Positions 1 to 6,168 of a stretch of 6,691 nt of DNA are shown here, in pieces. Origin of the DNA: Bryobacterales bacterium (lineage in GTDB: Bacteria > Acidobacteriota > Terriglobia > Bryobacterales > Bryobacteraceae); assembly GCA_003154855.1 (NCBI GenBank), contig PMEV01000148.1:1-6691 (forward strand), in the 5' to 3' direction. The notes below the pieces were generated by a model, which searched no databases, was not told the origin of the DNA, and saw nothing but the letters and a program-made list of their open reading frames with translations. How positions within the stretch are numbered: the stretch's first letter is position 1; each line of letters begins with the position of its first letter. A program made the translations under genes and the position numbers.

Positions 1-676
1 TGAGCTGTTCCATGGTGCCGATTTCCTTCTCGCGCACGATGGCCATGGCGGTGAGGATCAGCGAGACCAGGGTGATGATGTTGACCACTACGCCGGGGAC
101 GAAGTAGTCGCGGCTGCGCAGGTCGGGGTTGAACCAGACGCGGCTGCGCACGTCGATGCGAGGAACGCCCAGGCCGACAGGCCCGCCGGCGGCAAAGGTT
201 CGGCCCACCATTTTGGCGCCCTGTTCGCCGATCAGCCTGCGGCCCGAGAATGCGGCCACGATCTGGCCGGCGTAGCTGGAGACGATCGAGGCGGTGTTCG
301 AGTTCGTGCCGTCCACCAGCACCTGCACCGAGCCGGTTTCGCCGCGCGCGATATCGCGGCCGAAATTGGGCAGGATGGCCACCACGGCCTGCACCTTGCT
401 CTCATCGAGCAGGCGCTGGGCCTGGGCGTTGTCGGAGGGTGCGGCCAGGATCCGGAAGCGCTGGGAGCCCTCGAAATCGGCGCGCAGATCTCGGCTGGCC
501 GGTGTGCGATCCAGGTCCATCCAGGCGATGCGGGCATTATCTACGTCCAGGTTGACGGCGTAGCCGAAGACGATGAGCTGGATGAGCGGCGGCACGAAGA
601 GAATAATACGCATACGCGGTTCGCGCAACGTCTGGCGGAATTCCTTGCGCATGATCTCGTGGATTCGTTTCCACAT
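1..676 (-). CDS. ABC-2 type permease 2 (YbhR-like), C-terminal part beyond window
   Basis: Second inner membrane subunit; 225 codons are visible and the frame is open at the left edge with no stop. The start MWKRIHEIMRKEFRQTLREP has the same cytoplasmic lead (RKEF..xLR(D/E)PR) as permease 1. TM1 is at about 24-43 (IILFVPPLIQLIVFGYAVNL). The periplasmic domain runs about 44-190 and contains VDGTNSNTASIVSSYA (121-136). TM2 is at about 193-214. The last visible residues, REKEIGTMEQL, are the coupling segment that reads REWENGTMEQL in permease 1. The family's usual length near 370 residues means about 145 residues lie outside. The ATG at 676 lies 2 bp after the permease 1 stop and has a fair ribosome binding site. 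A partner to permease 1 is the natural reading. Confidence 0.94.
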   Translation of the reverse strand, partial: MWKRIHEIMRKEFRQTLREPRMRIILFVPPLIQLIVFGYAVNLDVDNARIAWMDLDRTPASRDLRADFEGSQRFRILAAPSDNAQAQRLLDESKVQAVVAILPNFGRDIARGETGSVQVLVDGTNSNTASIVSSYAGQIVAAFSGRRLIGEQGAKMVGRTFAAGGPVGLGVPRIDVRSRVWFNPDLRSRDYFVPGVVVNIITLVSLILTAMAIVREKEIGTMEQL

Positions 677-678
677 GG

Positions 679-1812
679 TCAGGCCACCTTCTGGCGCATC
701 TTGCGCGTGGCGGCGAGGAAAACCAGGGCCGCGAAGACGAACAGGAACGCGAATTCGCCCCACAGGATATCGAGGCCCACGCCTTTCAGGAACACGCCTT
801 TCAGGATGGTGACGAAGTAGCGCGCCGGCACGATGTAAGTGACCGCCTGGATCGCCTGCGGCATATTCTCGATGGAGTAGATGAAACCCGAGAGCAGCAT
901 GGCGGGCAGGAACGAGCTGAGCATGCCCAACTGATAGGCGAGAACCTGCGTACGGGCGGAGGCGGAGATAAAAATGCCCCAGCCGAGGGAGCCCAGCAGG
1001 AACAGGCAGGTGGCGGAGACCAATAGCAGCGGGTTGCCGCGCAGCGGGACCTTGAAGACCAGCAGGCCGACGGCGATCGAGACCACCATATCCAGGAAGC
1101 CCAGCGTGAAGAAGGCCAGCATCTTGCCGAGCACGATCTCGGCGGGGCGCAGCGGCGTCGAGAGCAGTTGCTCCATGGTGCCGTTTTCCCACTCGCGGGC
1201 GATGGTCAGCGAGGTGATGAGCGCGGTGATGATGGCCAGGATCACCGCGATCAGGCCCGGGACGATGAAGTTGCGGCTCTTGAGCTCGCTGTTGTAGAGC
1301 ACGCGGAGACGGCCGTCCACCGGGGGGTCGATGCGGCCGCCGCCCTTCTGGTCGAGAGAGTGGGCGCGCACCTGGGTGGCGTAGGTCTGCAACAGCGTAT
1401 CGGCGTAGCCGGAGGCGATCGAGGCGGTGTTGGAATCGCTGCCATCGAAGATCAACTGGACTTGCGGCTGGCGCCCGGCCAGCAGGTCGCGGGCGAAATT
1501 GCGGGGCAGGACGACGGCCAGCAGGCACTGATCCCGGTCGATCTTCTTCTCGATGGTCCGGTAGTCGTCGACCGTGCCCAGGATCTGGAAAAAGCGCGAG
1601 CCTCCGAAGCGGGCGATCAACTCGCGGCTCTCGGGGCTCCTGTCGGAGTCGTAGACTAGCGTGGGGATGCGATCGACGTCCAGCGTGAGGGCGTAGCCGA
1701 ACAGCAGCAGCATCACCAGGGGCACGGCCAGGGCCATGATGAGACTGCGGGGATCGCGCAGAATGTGCAGGAACTCCTTCCTGGCGATGGCGCGGGTGCG
1801 GCGGAAGCTCAT
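679..1812 (-). CDS. ABC-2 type permease 1 (YbhS-like)
   Basis: Inner membrane subunit of the exporter. The 377 residues are the same length I recall for E. coli YbhS. The N-terminus is cytoplasmic with the family start ARKEFLHILRDPRS (10-23). TM1 is at about 24-44 (ending LLLFGYALTLDVD). A large periplasmic domain follows at about 45-180 with FDGSDSNTASI at 122-132, then TM2 at about 182-204. The cytoplasmic coupling segment REWENGTMEQLLSTPLRP lies at 206-223. Further TM segments are at about 231-253, 260-282, 290-312 and 349-368, giving six in total. SGFIYSIENMPQ (308-319) and YIVPARYF (326-333) are conserved features of the ABC2_membrane_3 type. It is a paralogue of permease 2, which starts 2 bp after its stop. 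The two probably form a heterodimeric channel (inference). Confidence 0.95.
   Translation of the reverse strand: MSFRRTRAIARKEFLHILRDPRSLIMALAVPLVMLLLFGYALTLDVDRIPTLVYDSDRSPESRELIARFGGSRFFQILGTVDDYRTIEKKIDRDQCLLAVVLPRNFARDLLAGRQPQVQLIFDGSDSNTASIASGYADTLLQTYATQVRAHSLDQKGGGRIDPPVDGRLRVLYNSELKSRNFIVPGLIAVILAIITALITSLTIAREWENGTMEQLLSTPLRPAEIVLGKMLAFFTLGFLDMVVSIAVGLLVFKVPLRGNPLLLVSATCLFLLGSLGWGIFISASARTQVLAYQLGMLSSFLPAMLLSGFIYSIENMPQAIQAVTYIVPARYFVTILKGVFLKGVGLDILWGEFAFLFVFAALVFLAATRKMRQKVA
684..690 (-). promoter_or_regulatory. Ribosome binding site of permease 2
   Basis: AAGGTGG on the minus strand, 7 nt before the ATG at 676, is one mismatch from the consensus AAGGAGG. It lies in the last codons of permease 1 and supports the start just after that gene's TGA (681-679). 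Confidence 0.65.
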
Positions 1813-2756
1813 GCGGCCCTCCGTTCTTCCTGCTCGATCATGGCGACGAAAACGTCCTCCATGGAGGGCAGCACAGGCTCGAGATGGCGAATGGCGATGC
1901 CGCGCGCGGCCAGCGCCTCGCGGATGCGCGGAGCCGCGGCGGCGGGGTCGTCGACGGCAACGTGCAGGCCGCCGCCGAAGACGGCCGAATCCAGAATGCC
2001 GGGGACGCCACGCAGGGCCTTCATGCTCTCCAGCGGGTCCGAGGACTCCAGGTCCATCAGGTGGTGCGAGGTGAGCGAGCGCTTCAGCTCTTCGGGGGCG
2101 CCCAGGGCGACGATCTTGCCGCGGTACATGAGCGCGAGACGATGGCAGTACTCCGCCTCGTCCATGTAGTGCGTGGAAACGAAGATGGTGTGGCCGGCCT
2201 CGGAGAGCTGGTAGATGAGGTCCCAGAAACCGCGGCGGGCGATTGGGTCGACGCCCGAGGTAGGCTCGTCGAGGAACAGGATGGGCGGCTCGTGCAGGAT
2301 GGCGCAGCCCAGCGCCAAGCGCTGCTTCCATCCGCCGGCGAGCAGGCGGGTCATGGTGCCGCGCCGGTCTGCGAGGCCAGCCAGATCGAGGATATATTCC
2401 TTGCGGACGGAGCGCTGGGGCTCGGCGACGCCATAGATGCCGGCGAAGAAATCGATGTTCTCCTCGACCCGCAGGTCGTCGTAGAGCGAGAACTTCTGGG
2501 ACATGTAACCGATGATGCGCTTGATCGACTCGGATTGGGTGGCCACGTCGAAGCCGCCCACGGTGGCGCTGCCGGAGGTCGGTTCGAGCAGGCCGCACAG
2601 GATGCGGATGACGGTGGATTTGCCCGCGCCGTTGGGGCCCAGGAATCCGAAGATCTCGCCGCGGCCGACGGTGAGCGAAACGCGATCGACGGCCACGAAA
2701 TCGCCGAAGCGCTTGACCAAATCGCGGACCTCGACCACCGGGCCGTTGCCGTTCAT
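1809..2756 (-). CDS. ABC-2 exporter ATPase 2 (equivalent to C-terminal half of YbhF), degenerate signature motif
   Basis: Second cytoplasmic ATPase subunit, 315 residues, likely to pair with ATPase 1. Walker A is GPNGAGKS (40-47), the Q-loop Gln87 is in YMSQKF, Walker B is ILFLDEP with Glu164, and the D-loop is GVDP. The H-loop is canonical, STHYMDEAE with His196. The signature is LAGGWKQ (139-145) instead of LSGGQ, so the key serine is replaced by Ala140 and position five is Trp. The second half of YbhF also carries a non-standard signature with GW, so this may be lineage-typical (recalled). The C-terminus ends in LPSMEDVFVAMI plus a short charged tail. Its stop TGA overlaps the permease 1 start as ATGA. 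The start is set by AGGAGG upstream and the overlap with ATPase 1. Subunit pairing is inference. Confidence 0.95.
   Translation of the reverse strand: MNGNGPVVEVRDLVKRFGDFVAVDRVSLTVGRGEIFGFLGPNGAGKSTVIRILCGLLEPTSGSATVGGFDVATQSESIKRIIGYMSQKFSLYDDLRVEENIDFFAGIYGVAEPQRSVRKEYILDLAGLADRRGTMTRLLAGGWKQRLALGCAILHEPPILFLDEPTSGVDPIARRGFWDLIYQLSEAGHTIFVSTHYMDEAEYCHRLALMYRGKIVALGAPEELKRSLTSHHLMDLESSDPLESMKALRGVPGILDSAVFGGGLHVAVDDPAAAAPRIREALAARGIAIRHLEPVLPSMEDVFVAMIEQEERRAA
1817..1822 (-). promoter_or_regulatory. Ribosome binding site of permease 1
   Basis: GGAGGG on the minus strand, 4 nt before the ATG at 1812, lies inside the end of ATPase 2. It supports the start at the ATGA overlap (1812-1809), although the same frame stays open much further upstream. 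Confidence 0.75.
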
Positions 2757-3673
2757 GCCGCCTCCTGCTTGCGGATCAGCGCGATGAAAACGTCTTCGAG
2801 CGACGGCTCGATGCGCCGGAATTCGGCGGGGCCGAGCCCTTCGAGTTGCGCGGGCGAGGTGCGGGCCGGGTCCAGGAACAGGTGCAGCACGGAGCCGAAT
2901 GGCTCGACGCTGACCACGCCCTCGGCGCCGAGCAGCGATGCGCGCGCCGCGCGGCGATCGGCCGCCTGGACCTCGTAGCACTCTTCGGTGAGCGAGCCGC
3001 GCAGCGCGCGCGGCGAATCGCAGCGGATCAGCCGGCCGCGGTCGATCAGGCCGACCCGGTTGCAGCGCTCGGCCTCGTCCAGATACGCGGTGGTCGCGAA
3101 GACCGTGAGGCCGTCCTGGACGAGCTGATAGAGGATGGCCCAGAAGTCGCGGCGGGAGACCGGGTCGACGCCGTTGGTAGGCTCGTCCAGGAAGAGCACT
3201 TGCGGATGGTGCAGCAGCGTACACATCAGCGCCAGCTTTTGCTTCATGCCTCCGGAGAGTTTGCCCGCCTGGCGGCCGCGGAACTCATCCATGCGGGTCA
3301 TGTGCAGCAATTGCGCCATGAGCTGGTCGCGGTCCGTGCCGGTGACTCCGAACAGGTCGGCGTAGAACAGCATGTTCTCCCGAACGGTGAGGTCGGCGTA
3401 GAGGCCGAAGCGCTGGGCCATGTAGCCGATGCGGTCCTTGATGGCGTCCGGCTCACGCGCCACGTCGTGGCCGGCCACTTCGACCCGGCCCTCGCTGGGG
3501 TCGAGCAGCCCGCACAGCAGGCGCACGGTGGTGGTCTTGCCCGCGCCGTCCGGGCCAACCAGGCCGAAGATTTCCCCGCGCGGGATTTCGAGATCCAGGC
3601 GGTCCAGCGCCGTGAGCGTGCCGAAGCGCCGCGTCAGGCCGATGGCTCGGATCATGCTGGTGGCGGCGTTCAT
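2753..3673 (-). CDS. ABC-2 exporter ATPase 1 (equivalent to N-terminal half of YbhF), atypical H-loop
   Basis: Cytoplasmic nucleotide-binding subunit, 306 residues. Motifs in order: Walker A GPDGAGKT (40-47, Asp where most have Asn), Q-loop Gln87 in YMAQRF, signature LSGGMKQ (139-145), Walker B VLFLDEP with catalytic Glu164, and D-loop GVDP (168-171). At the H-loop the sequence is ATTAYLDEAE, with Ala196 where the switch histidine normally stands (codon 3088-3086, GCG). The C-terminal extension ends in EPSLEDVFIALI, usual for ATPases of ABC-2 drug exporters. The GPDGAGKT variant recalls the first half of YbhF. It is a diverged paralogue of the next gene, which starts at an ATGA overlap with this one. 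The frame stays open far upstream into the adaptor gene, but the start at 3673 fits the family N-terminus and the junction. Confidence 0.94.
   Translation of the reverse strand: MNAATSMIRAIGLTRRFGTLTALDRLDLEIPRGEIFGLVGPDGAGKTTTVRLLCGLLDPSEGRVEVAGHDVAREPDAIKDRIGYMAQRFGLYADLTVRENMLFYADLFGVTGTDRDQLMAQLLHMTRMDEFRGRQAGKLSGGMKQKLALMCTLLHHPQVLFLDEPTNGVDPVSRRDFWAILYQLVQDGLTVFATTAYLDEAERCNRVGLIDRGRLIRCDSPRALRGSLTEECYEVQAADRRAARASLLGAEGVVSVEPFGSVLHLFLDPARTSPAQLEGLGPAEFRRIEPSLEDVFIALIRKQEAA
2761..2766 (-). promoter_or_regulatory. Ribosome binding site of ATPase 2
   Basis: AGGAGG on the minus strand, 4 nt before the ATG at 2756, lies within the last codons of ATPase 1 (Gln-Glu-Ala). The core is perfect but the spacer is short. 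It fixes the start of ATPase 2 at the ATGA overlap (2756-2753). Confidence 0.75.
3670..3673 (-). promoter_or_regulatory. ATGA start/stop overlap coupling adaptor and ATPase 1
   Basis: ATG (3673-3671) of ATPase 1 overlaps TGA (3672-3670) of the adaptor. No good Shine-Dalgarno precedes it; the upstream bases read GATCCTGATCAACCG. Translation of ATPase 1 therefore probably depends on termination-reinitiation from the adaptor gene (inference). Confidence 0.7.
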
Positions 3674-4836
3674 CGGTTGATCAGGATCTCGGCGTCGGCC
3701 GGCATGTTGGACTTCAGTTCCTGGTGGGGATTCTCCACCTCGATTTTGACGCGGTAGACGAGCTTGGAGCGCTCCTCCTGGGTCTGTATCTGCTTGGGAG
3801 TGAACTCGGCCTCCGAGGAGATGAAGGTCACGCGGCCCGGGTAGACCTTGCCGGGGAACGAGTCGGTGGAGACATTCACTTTGTCGCCCAGCTTGACCTT
3901 GCCGAAGTCGAGTTCGCTCAAGTAAGCGCGCACCCAGGGGTGGAGGATGTCGCCGACGGTGACCACGGTCGAGCCCGCGGCCAGGATTTCGCCCGGCTCG
4001 GCGGCTTTCACCAGCACCACTCCATCGATGGGCGAGATGGCTTCGGTGTCGGCAAGCTGCGTGGCGATGATGGCGAGATCTGCCCGGCGCCCGGCGATAT
4101 CGGCCAAACGCGTGGCAATCTCTTCCTTCTTGCGCTTCAGCTCGAGGCGTTGCGCTTCGGCCAGTCGCAAAACGGCGCGGGTTTGCCCCAGCGTGTCCTG
4201 AGCCTGCGCGATGGTCTCCTTGCGCGGGCCTTCCAGCACCATGCCGAGAGCTTCCTTGGCACTCTTGAGCTGGGCGTCGGCGGTCTCGTAGCGGGTGCGG
4301 TACTGATCGAAGTCGGCGGCGGAGATGTCTTCGTCCTTGAAGAGCGTCTGGCCGCGCTTCCAATCGTTGGCGGAGCGGTCGTATTCGGTCTGCGCGCGCG
4401 CGACCGCGTCGTGGGCCTCCTCCTTCTCCTGGGAGCGCGAGCCGTTGAGCAGCTCCGTCAGGTGCGAGTCGGCGTTCTTCATCTCGGCCTGGCGCTGCTG
4501 GATCTGGGCTTCGAGCGTCTCGTCCTGCAAGTCGATCGAGGTGCGTTGCTGCACGAGCAGGGACTCGGAGGAATCCAGCGCCGCCTTGGCCCGGTCGCGC
4601 TGCGCCAGCAGTTGATCCTTATCGAGCCGGGCCACGACCATGCCTTTCTTGACGGGGTCGCCTTCGTCCACCGCGCGCTCGATCAGCCGGCCGGCAACTT
4701 TGAAGGAAATGTCGACCTGGGTAAGCTCGATGTTCCCCGAGAGGCGGATGGAGTGGCCGTTGCCGGAGTGAAACCAGCCGCAGGAGGTCAGCAGGACGGC
4801 CGCGGCCGGCAGAAGCAAGAGCTGGTATCTGGACAT
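3670..4836 (-). CDS. HlyD-family periplasmic adaptor (YbhG-like), predicted lipoprotein
   Basis: Membrane fusion protein that links the ABC permeases to the outer membrane channel. Its 388 residues begin with a signal peptide ending in the lipobox LTSC (Cys19), so it is probably lipid-anchored facing the periplasm. The first half of the lipoyl/barrel-sandwich domain is at about 32-72 (SGNIELTQVDISFKVAGR, then DEGDPVKKGMVVARLD). A long alpha-hairpin coiled coil spans about 74-262. The second lipoyl half is at about 266-297 (ISPIDGVVLVKAAEPGE). A beta-barrel follows (WVRAYLSELDFGKVKLGD), then the typical FTPKQIQTQEERSKLVYRVK near 345-364. Two LLxGxR-like stretches occur in the hairpin, near 129-134 and 200-205. 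The type is that of E. coli YbhG but longer (YbhG is about 330 residues). The stop overlaps the ATPase 1 start as ATGA. Substrate is unknown; drugs or other amphipathic compounds are likely from family knowledge. Confidence 0.95.
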   Translation of the reverse strand: MSRYQLLLLPAAAVLLTSCGWFHSGNGHSIRLSGNIELTQVDISFKVAGRLIERAVDEGDPVKKGMVVARLDKDQLLAQRDRAKAALDSSESLLVQQRTSIDLQDETLEAQIQQRQAEMKNADSHLTELLNGSRSQEKEEAHDAVARAQTEYDRSANDWKRGQTLFKDEDISAADFDQYRTRYETADAQLKSAKEALGMVLEGPRKETIAQAQDTLGQTRAVLRLAEAQRLELKRKKEEIATRLADIAGRRADLAIIATQLADTEAISPIDGVVLVKAAEPGEILAAGSTVVTVGDILHPWVRAYLSELDFGKVKLGDKVNVSTDSFPGKVYPGRVTFISSEAEFTPKQIQTQEERSKLVYRVKIEVENPHQELKSNMPADAEILINR

Positions 4837-4846
4837 GATGGATTGG

Positions 4847-4853
4847 CTCCCTT
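4847..4853 (-). promoter_or_regulatory. Ribosome binding site of the adaptor gene, overlapping the tolC-like stop
   Basis: AAGGGAG on the minus strand lies 10 nt before the ATG at 4836. Its first bases are part of the TAA stop (4854-4852) of the preceding gene, so a ribosome terminating there sits on the next initiation region. Confidence 0.7.
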
Positions 4854-6168
4854 ACTGGAGGATCTGACGGATGGCGCCCATGGCCTGCGCCAGGTTGATG
4901 CGCGCGACGTTGTAGCCCAGCAGCGCGGCGATGCGGTTGTCGCGGGCGCGCGCCAGACGGGTCTGTGCGTCGGTGGGCTCCAGGCTGCTGGCCACGCCGG
5001 CTTCGTAGCGCCGCTGCGCTTGCGCCGTTTCGCGTTCGGCCTGCTCCAGGCCCTCGCGCGCCACCTGCACCTGGTCTTCGGAGGATTTCAGGCTGTCCAG
5101 GGCCAGGCGGATTTCCAGCTCGATCTGGGCGCGCAGGTCGGCGGTGCGGATGGATTCCTGGCGGAGCTGCGAGGCGCTATCCGAACGCTCGGCGTCGCGC
5201 CGCCCGCCGTCGAAGATCGGCACGCGCAGGGCGATGCCGTAGGTGCGTGTGGGAACCGAGTTGTTGAAGCCGAGGCCGCTGGATCCGTAATCGGCGAAGC
5301 TCGCGAGCGACGGCAGGCGCTCGAACTTGGTGGCCGAGTAACTGAGCCGCAGGCTCTGCTCGCGCGTTTGCTGCGCCTTCCAGTCGGCGCGCGCGGCCAG
5401 TGCCAGGTCGGTGGCCTGCTTGGCGGTGAGGGCTTCCGAAGGCGTGTACTCGAGCTGGCCGGTCAGATCAAAATCTGTGTCCAGATTGACGCCCATGGCG
5501 CGCAGAAGTTGCAGTTGCGCCTGGCGGCGCTCGTTGCGGGCCACCAGTAGCCGCTGCCGATCGTTGGCCAGTTGCACCAGTGCGCGCGTGACTTCGATCC
5601 CCGTGCCCGTGCCGGCACTCTTGCGGTTGTCGGCCAGGCGGGCCAGGGCCTGCGACAGATCGACGTCGGCCTGGGCCGCGTCGACGTGCGCCTGGGCGGC
5701 CAGTGCGGCCATGTAGAGCGTGGCCACCTGCGCCGAGATCTGGTCGCGGGCGCTGGCGCTGTCGGATTCGGCGGCGCGTATGCCAACCCGCGATGCCTGG
5801 TAGCGGCGGATCGAGCTGAAATCGAACACCGTCTGCGTGGCGCTGAGCCGGGCGTCGATGGTGGTGAATGGCCCGACAAAGGTTGGAATCAGGATGCCCA
5901 GCGCGGGCGGCAACGTGATCTGGAGGCCAAATGCTTCCAGGTTGCGGGTCTGGCTCTGGTAGACGAACTGGCCGTCGAGGTTGGGGAGCAGAGCCGAGCG
6001 GGCTTCGGCCGAGCGCGCATGGCTCTGGCGAACCAGTTCCCCGGCGAGCTGTACGCGGGTGTTCCCATCCAGCGCGAGCGCGATCTCGACCGCCTGCTTG
6101 AGACTCAGCTTCGCGGGTTGGGCCAAAGCCAGAGCCGGCGCCAGGGCCAGAATCAGTGTGCGGTGCAT
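4852..6168 (-). CDS. TolC-like outer membrane efflux protein
   Basis: Outer membrane channel of the exporter, forming the exit duct that docks with the periplasmic adaptor. The 438 residues are a usual length for the OEP/TolC family. Residues 1-16 form a signal peptide (MHRTLILALAPALALA, probable cleavage after ALA). Two OEP repeats follow, about 20-225 and 245-435. Visible family features are ALLPNLDG near 59-66, VFDFSSIRRYQASR near 114-127, LPSLASFADYG near 285-295 and VPIFDGGRRDAERS near 316-329. Long Ala/Gln/Arg-rich helices end in RYEAGVASSLEPTDAQTRLA (387-406), the classic second-repeat helix. There is no lipobox cysteine, unlike the NodT/OprM class. The ATG is fixed by an AAGGAGA site 6 nt upstream and starts inside the TetR gene. 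It ends 15 bp before the adaptor gene. The FVGPFTTIDARLSATQ region resembles acidobacterial homologues in style (memory-based). Confidence 0.95.
   Translation of the reverse strand: MHRTLILALAPALALAQPAKLSLKQAVEIALALDGNTRVQLAGELVRQSHARSAEARSALLPNLDGQFVYQSQTRNLEAFGLQITLPPALGILIPTFVGPFTTIDARLSATQTVFDFSSIRRYQASRVGIRAAESDSASARDQISAQVATLYMAALAAQAHVDAAQADVDLSQALARLADNRKSAGTGTGIEVTRALVQLANDRQRLLVARNERRQAQLQLLRAMGVNLDTDFDLTGQLEYTPSEALTAKQATDLALAARADWKAQQTREQSLRLSYSATKFERLPSLASFADYGSSGLGFNNSVPTRTYGIALRVPIFDGGRRDAERSDSASQLRQESIRTADLRAQIELEIRLALDSLKSSEDQVQVAREGLEQAERETAQAQRRYEAGVASSLEPTDAQTRLARARDNRIAALLGYNVARINLAQAMGAIRQILQ

Noticed and set aside
1813..2598. Upstream extension of the permease 1 frame to give a 639-residue protein.
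   Set aside because: The extra N-terminal part is an Arg/Pro/Ala-rich shadow of ATPase 2. The start at 1812 has a good ribosome binding site, an ATGA junction and the family N-terminus.
1884..3757. Long plus-strand open frames (1884-2978 and 2846-3757) opposite the two ATPase genes.
   Set aside because: Same GC-bias effect. The minus-strand frames hold all ABC motifs in order, while the plus-strand products resemble no family I know.
3674..4363. Upstream extension of the ATPase 1 frame into the adaptor gene to give 536 residues.
   Set aside because: The added part is a shadow of the adaptor. The ABC domain begins normally right after the Met at 3673.
3724..5550. A 608-codon open frame on the plus strand, antisense to the adaptor and the tolC-like gene.
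   Set aside because: It mirrors two clearly real genes, has low-complexity Gly/Ala/Leu/Arg composition with no recognisable domain, and crosses their boundary. In GC-rich DNA the antisense frame seldom meets stops.
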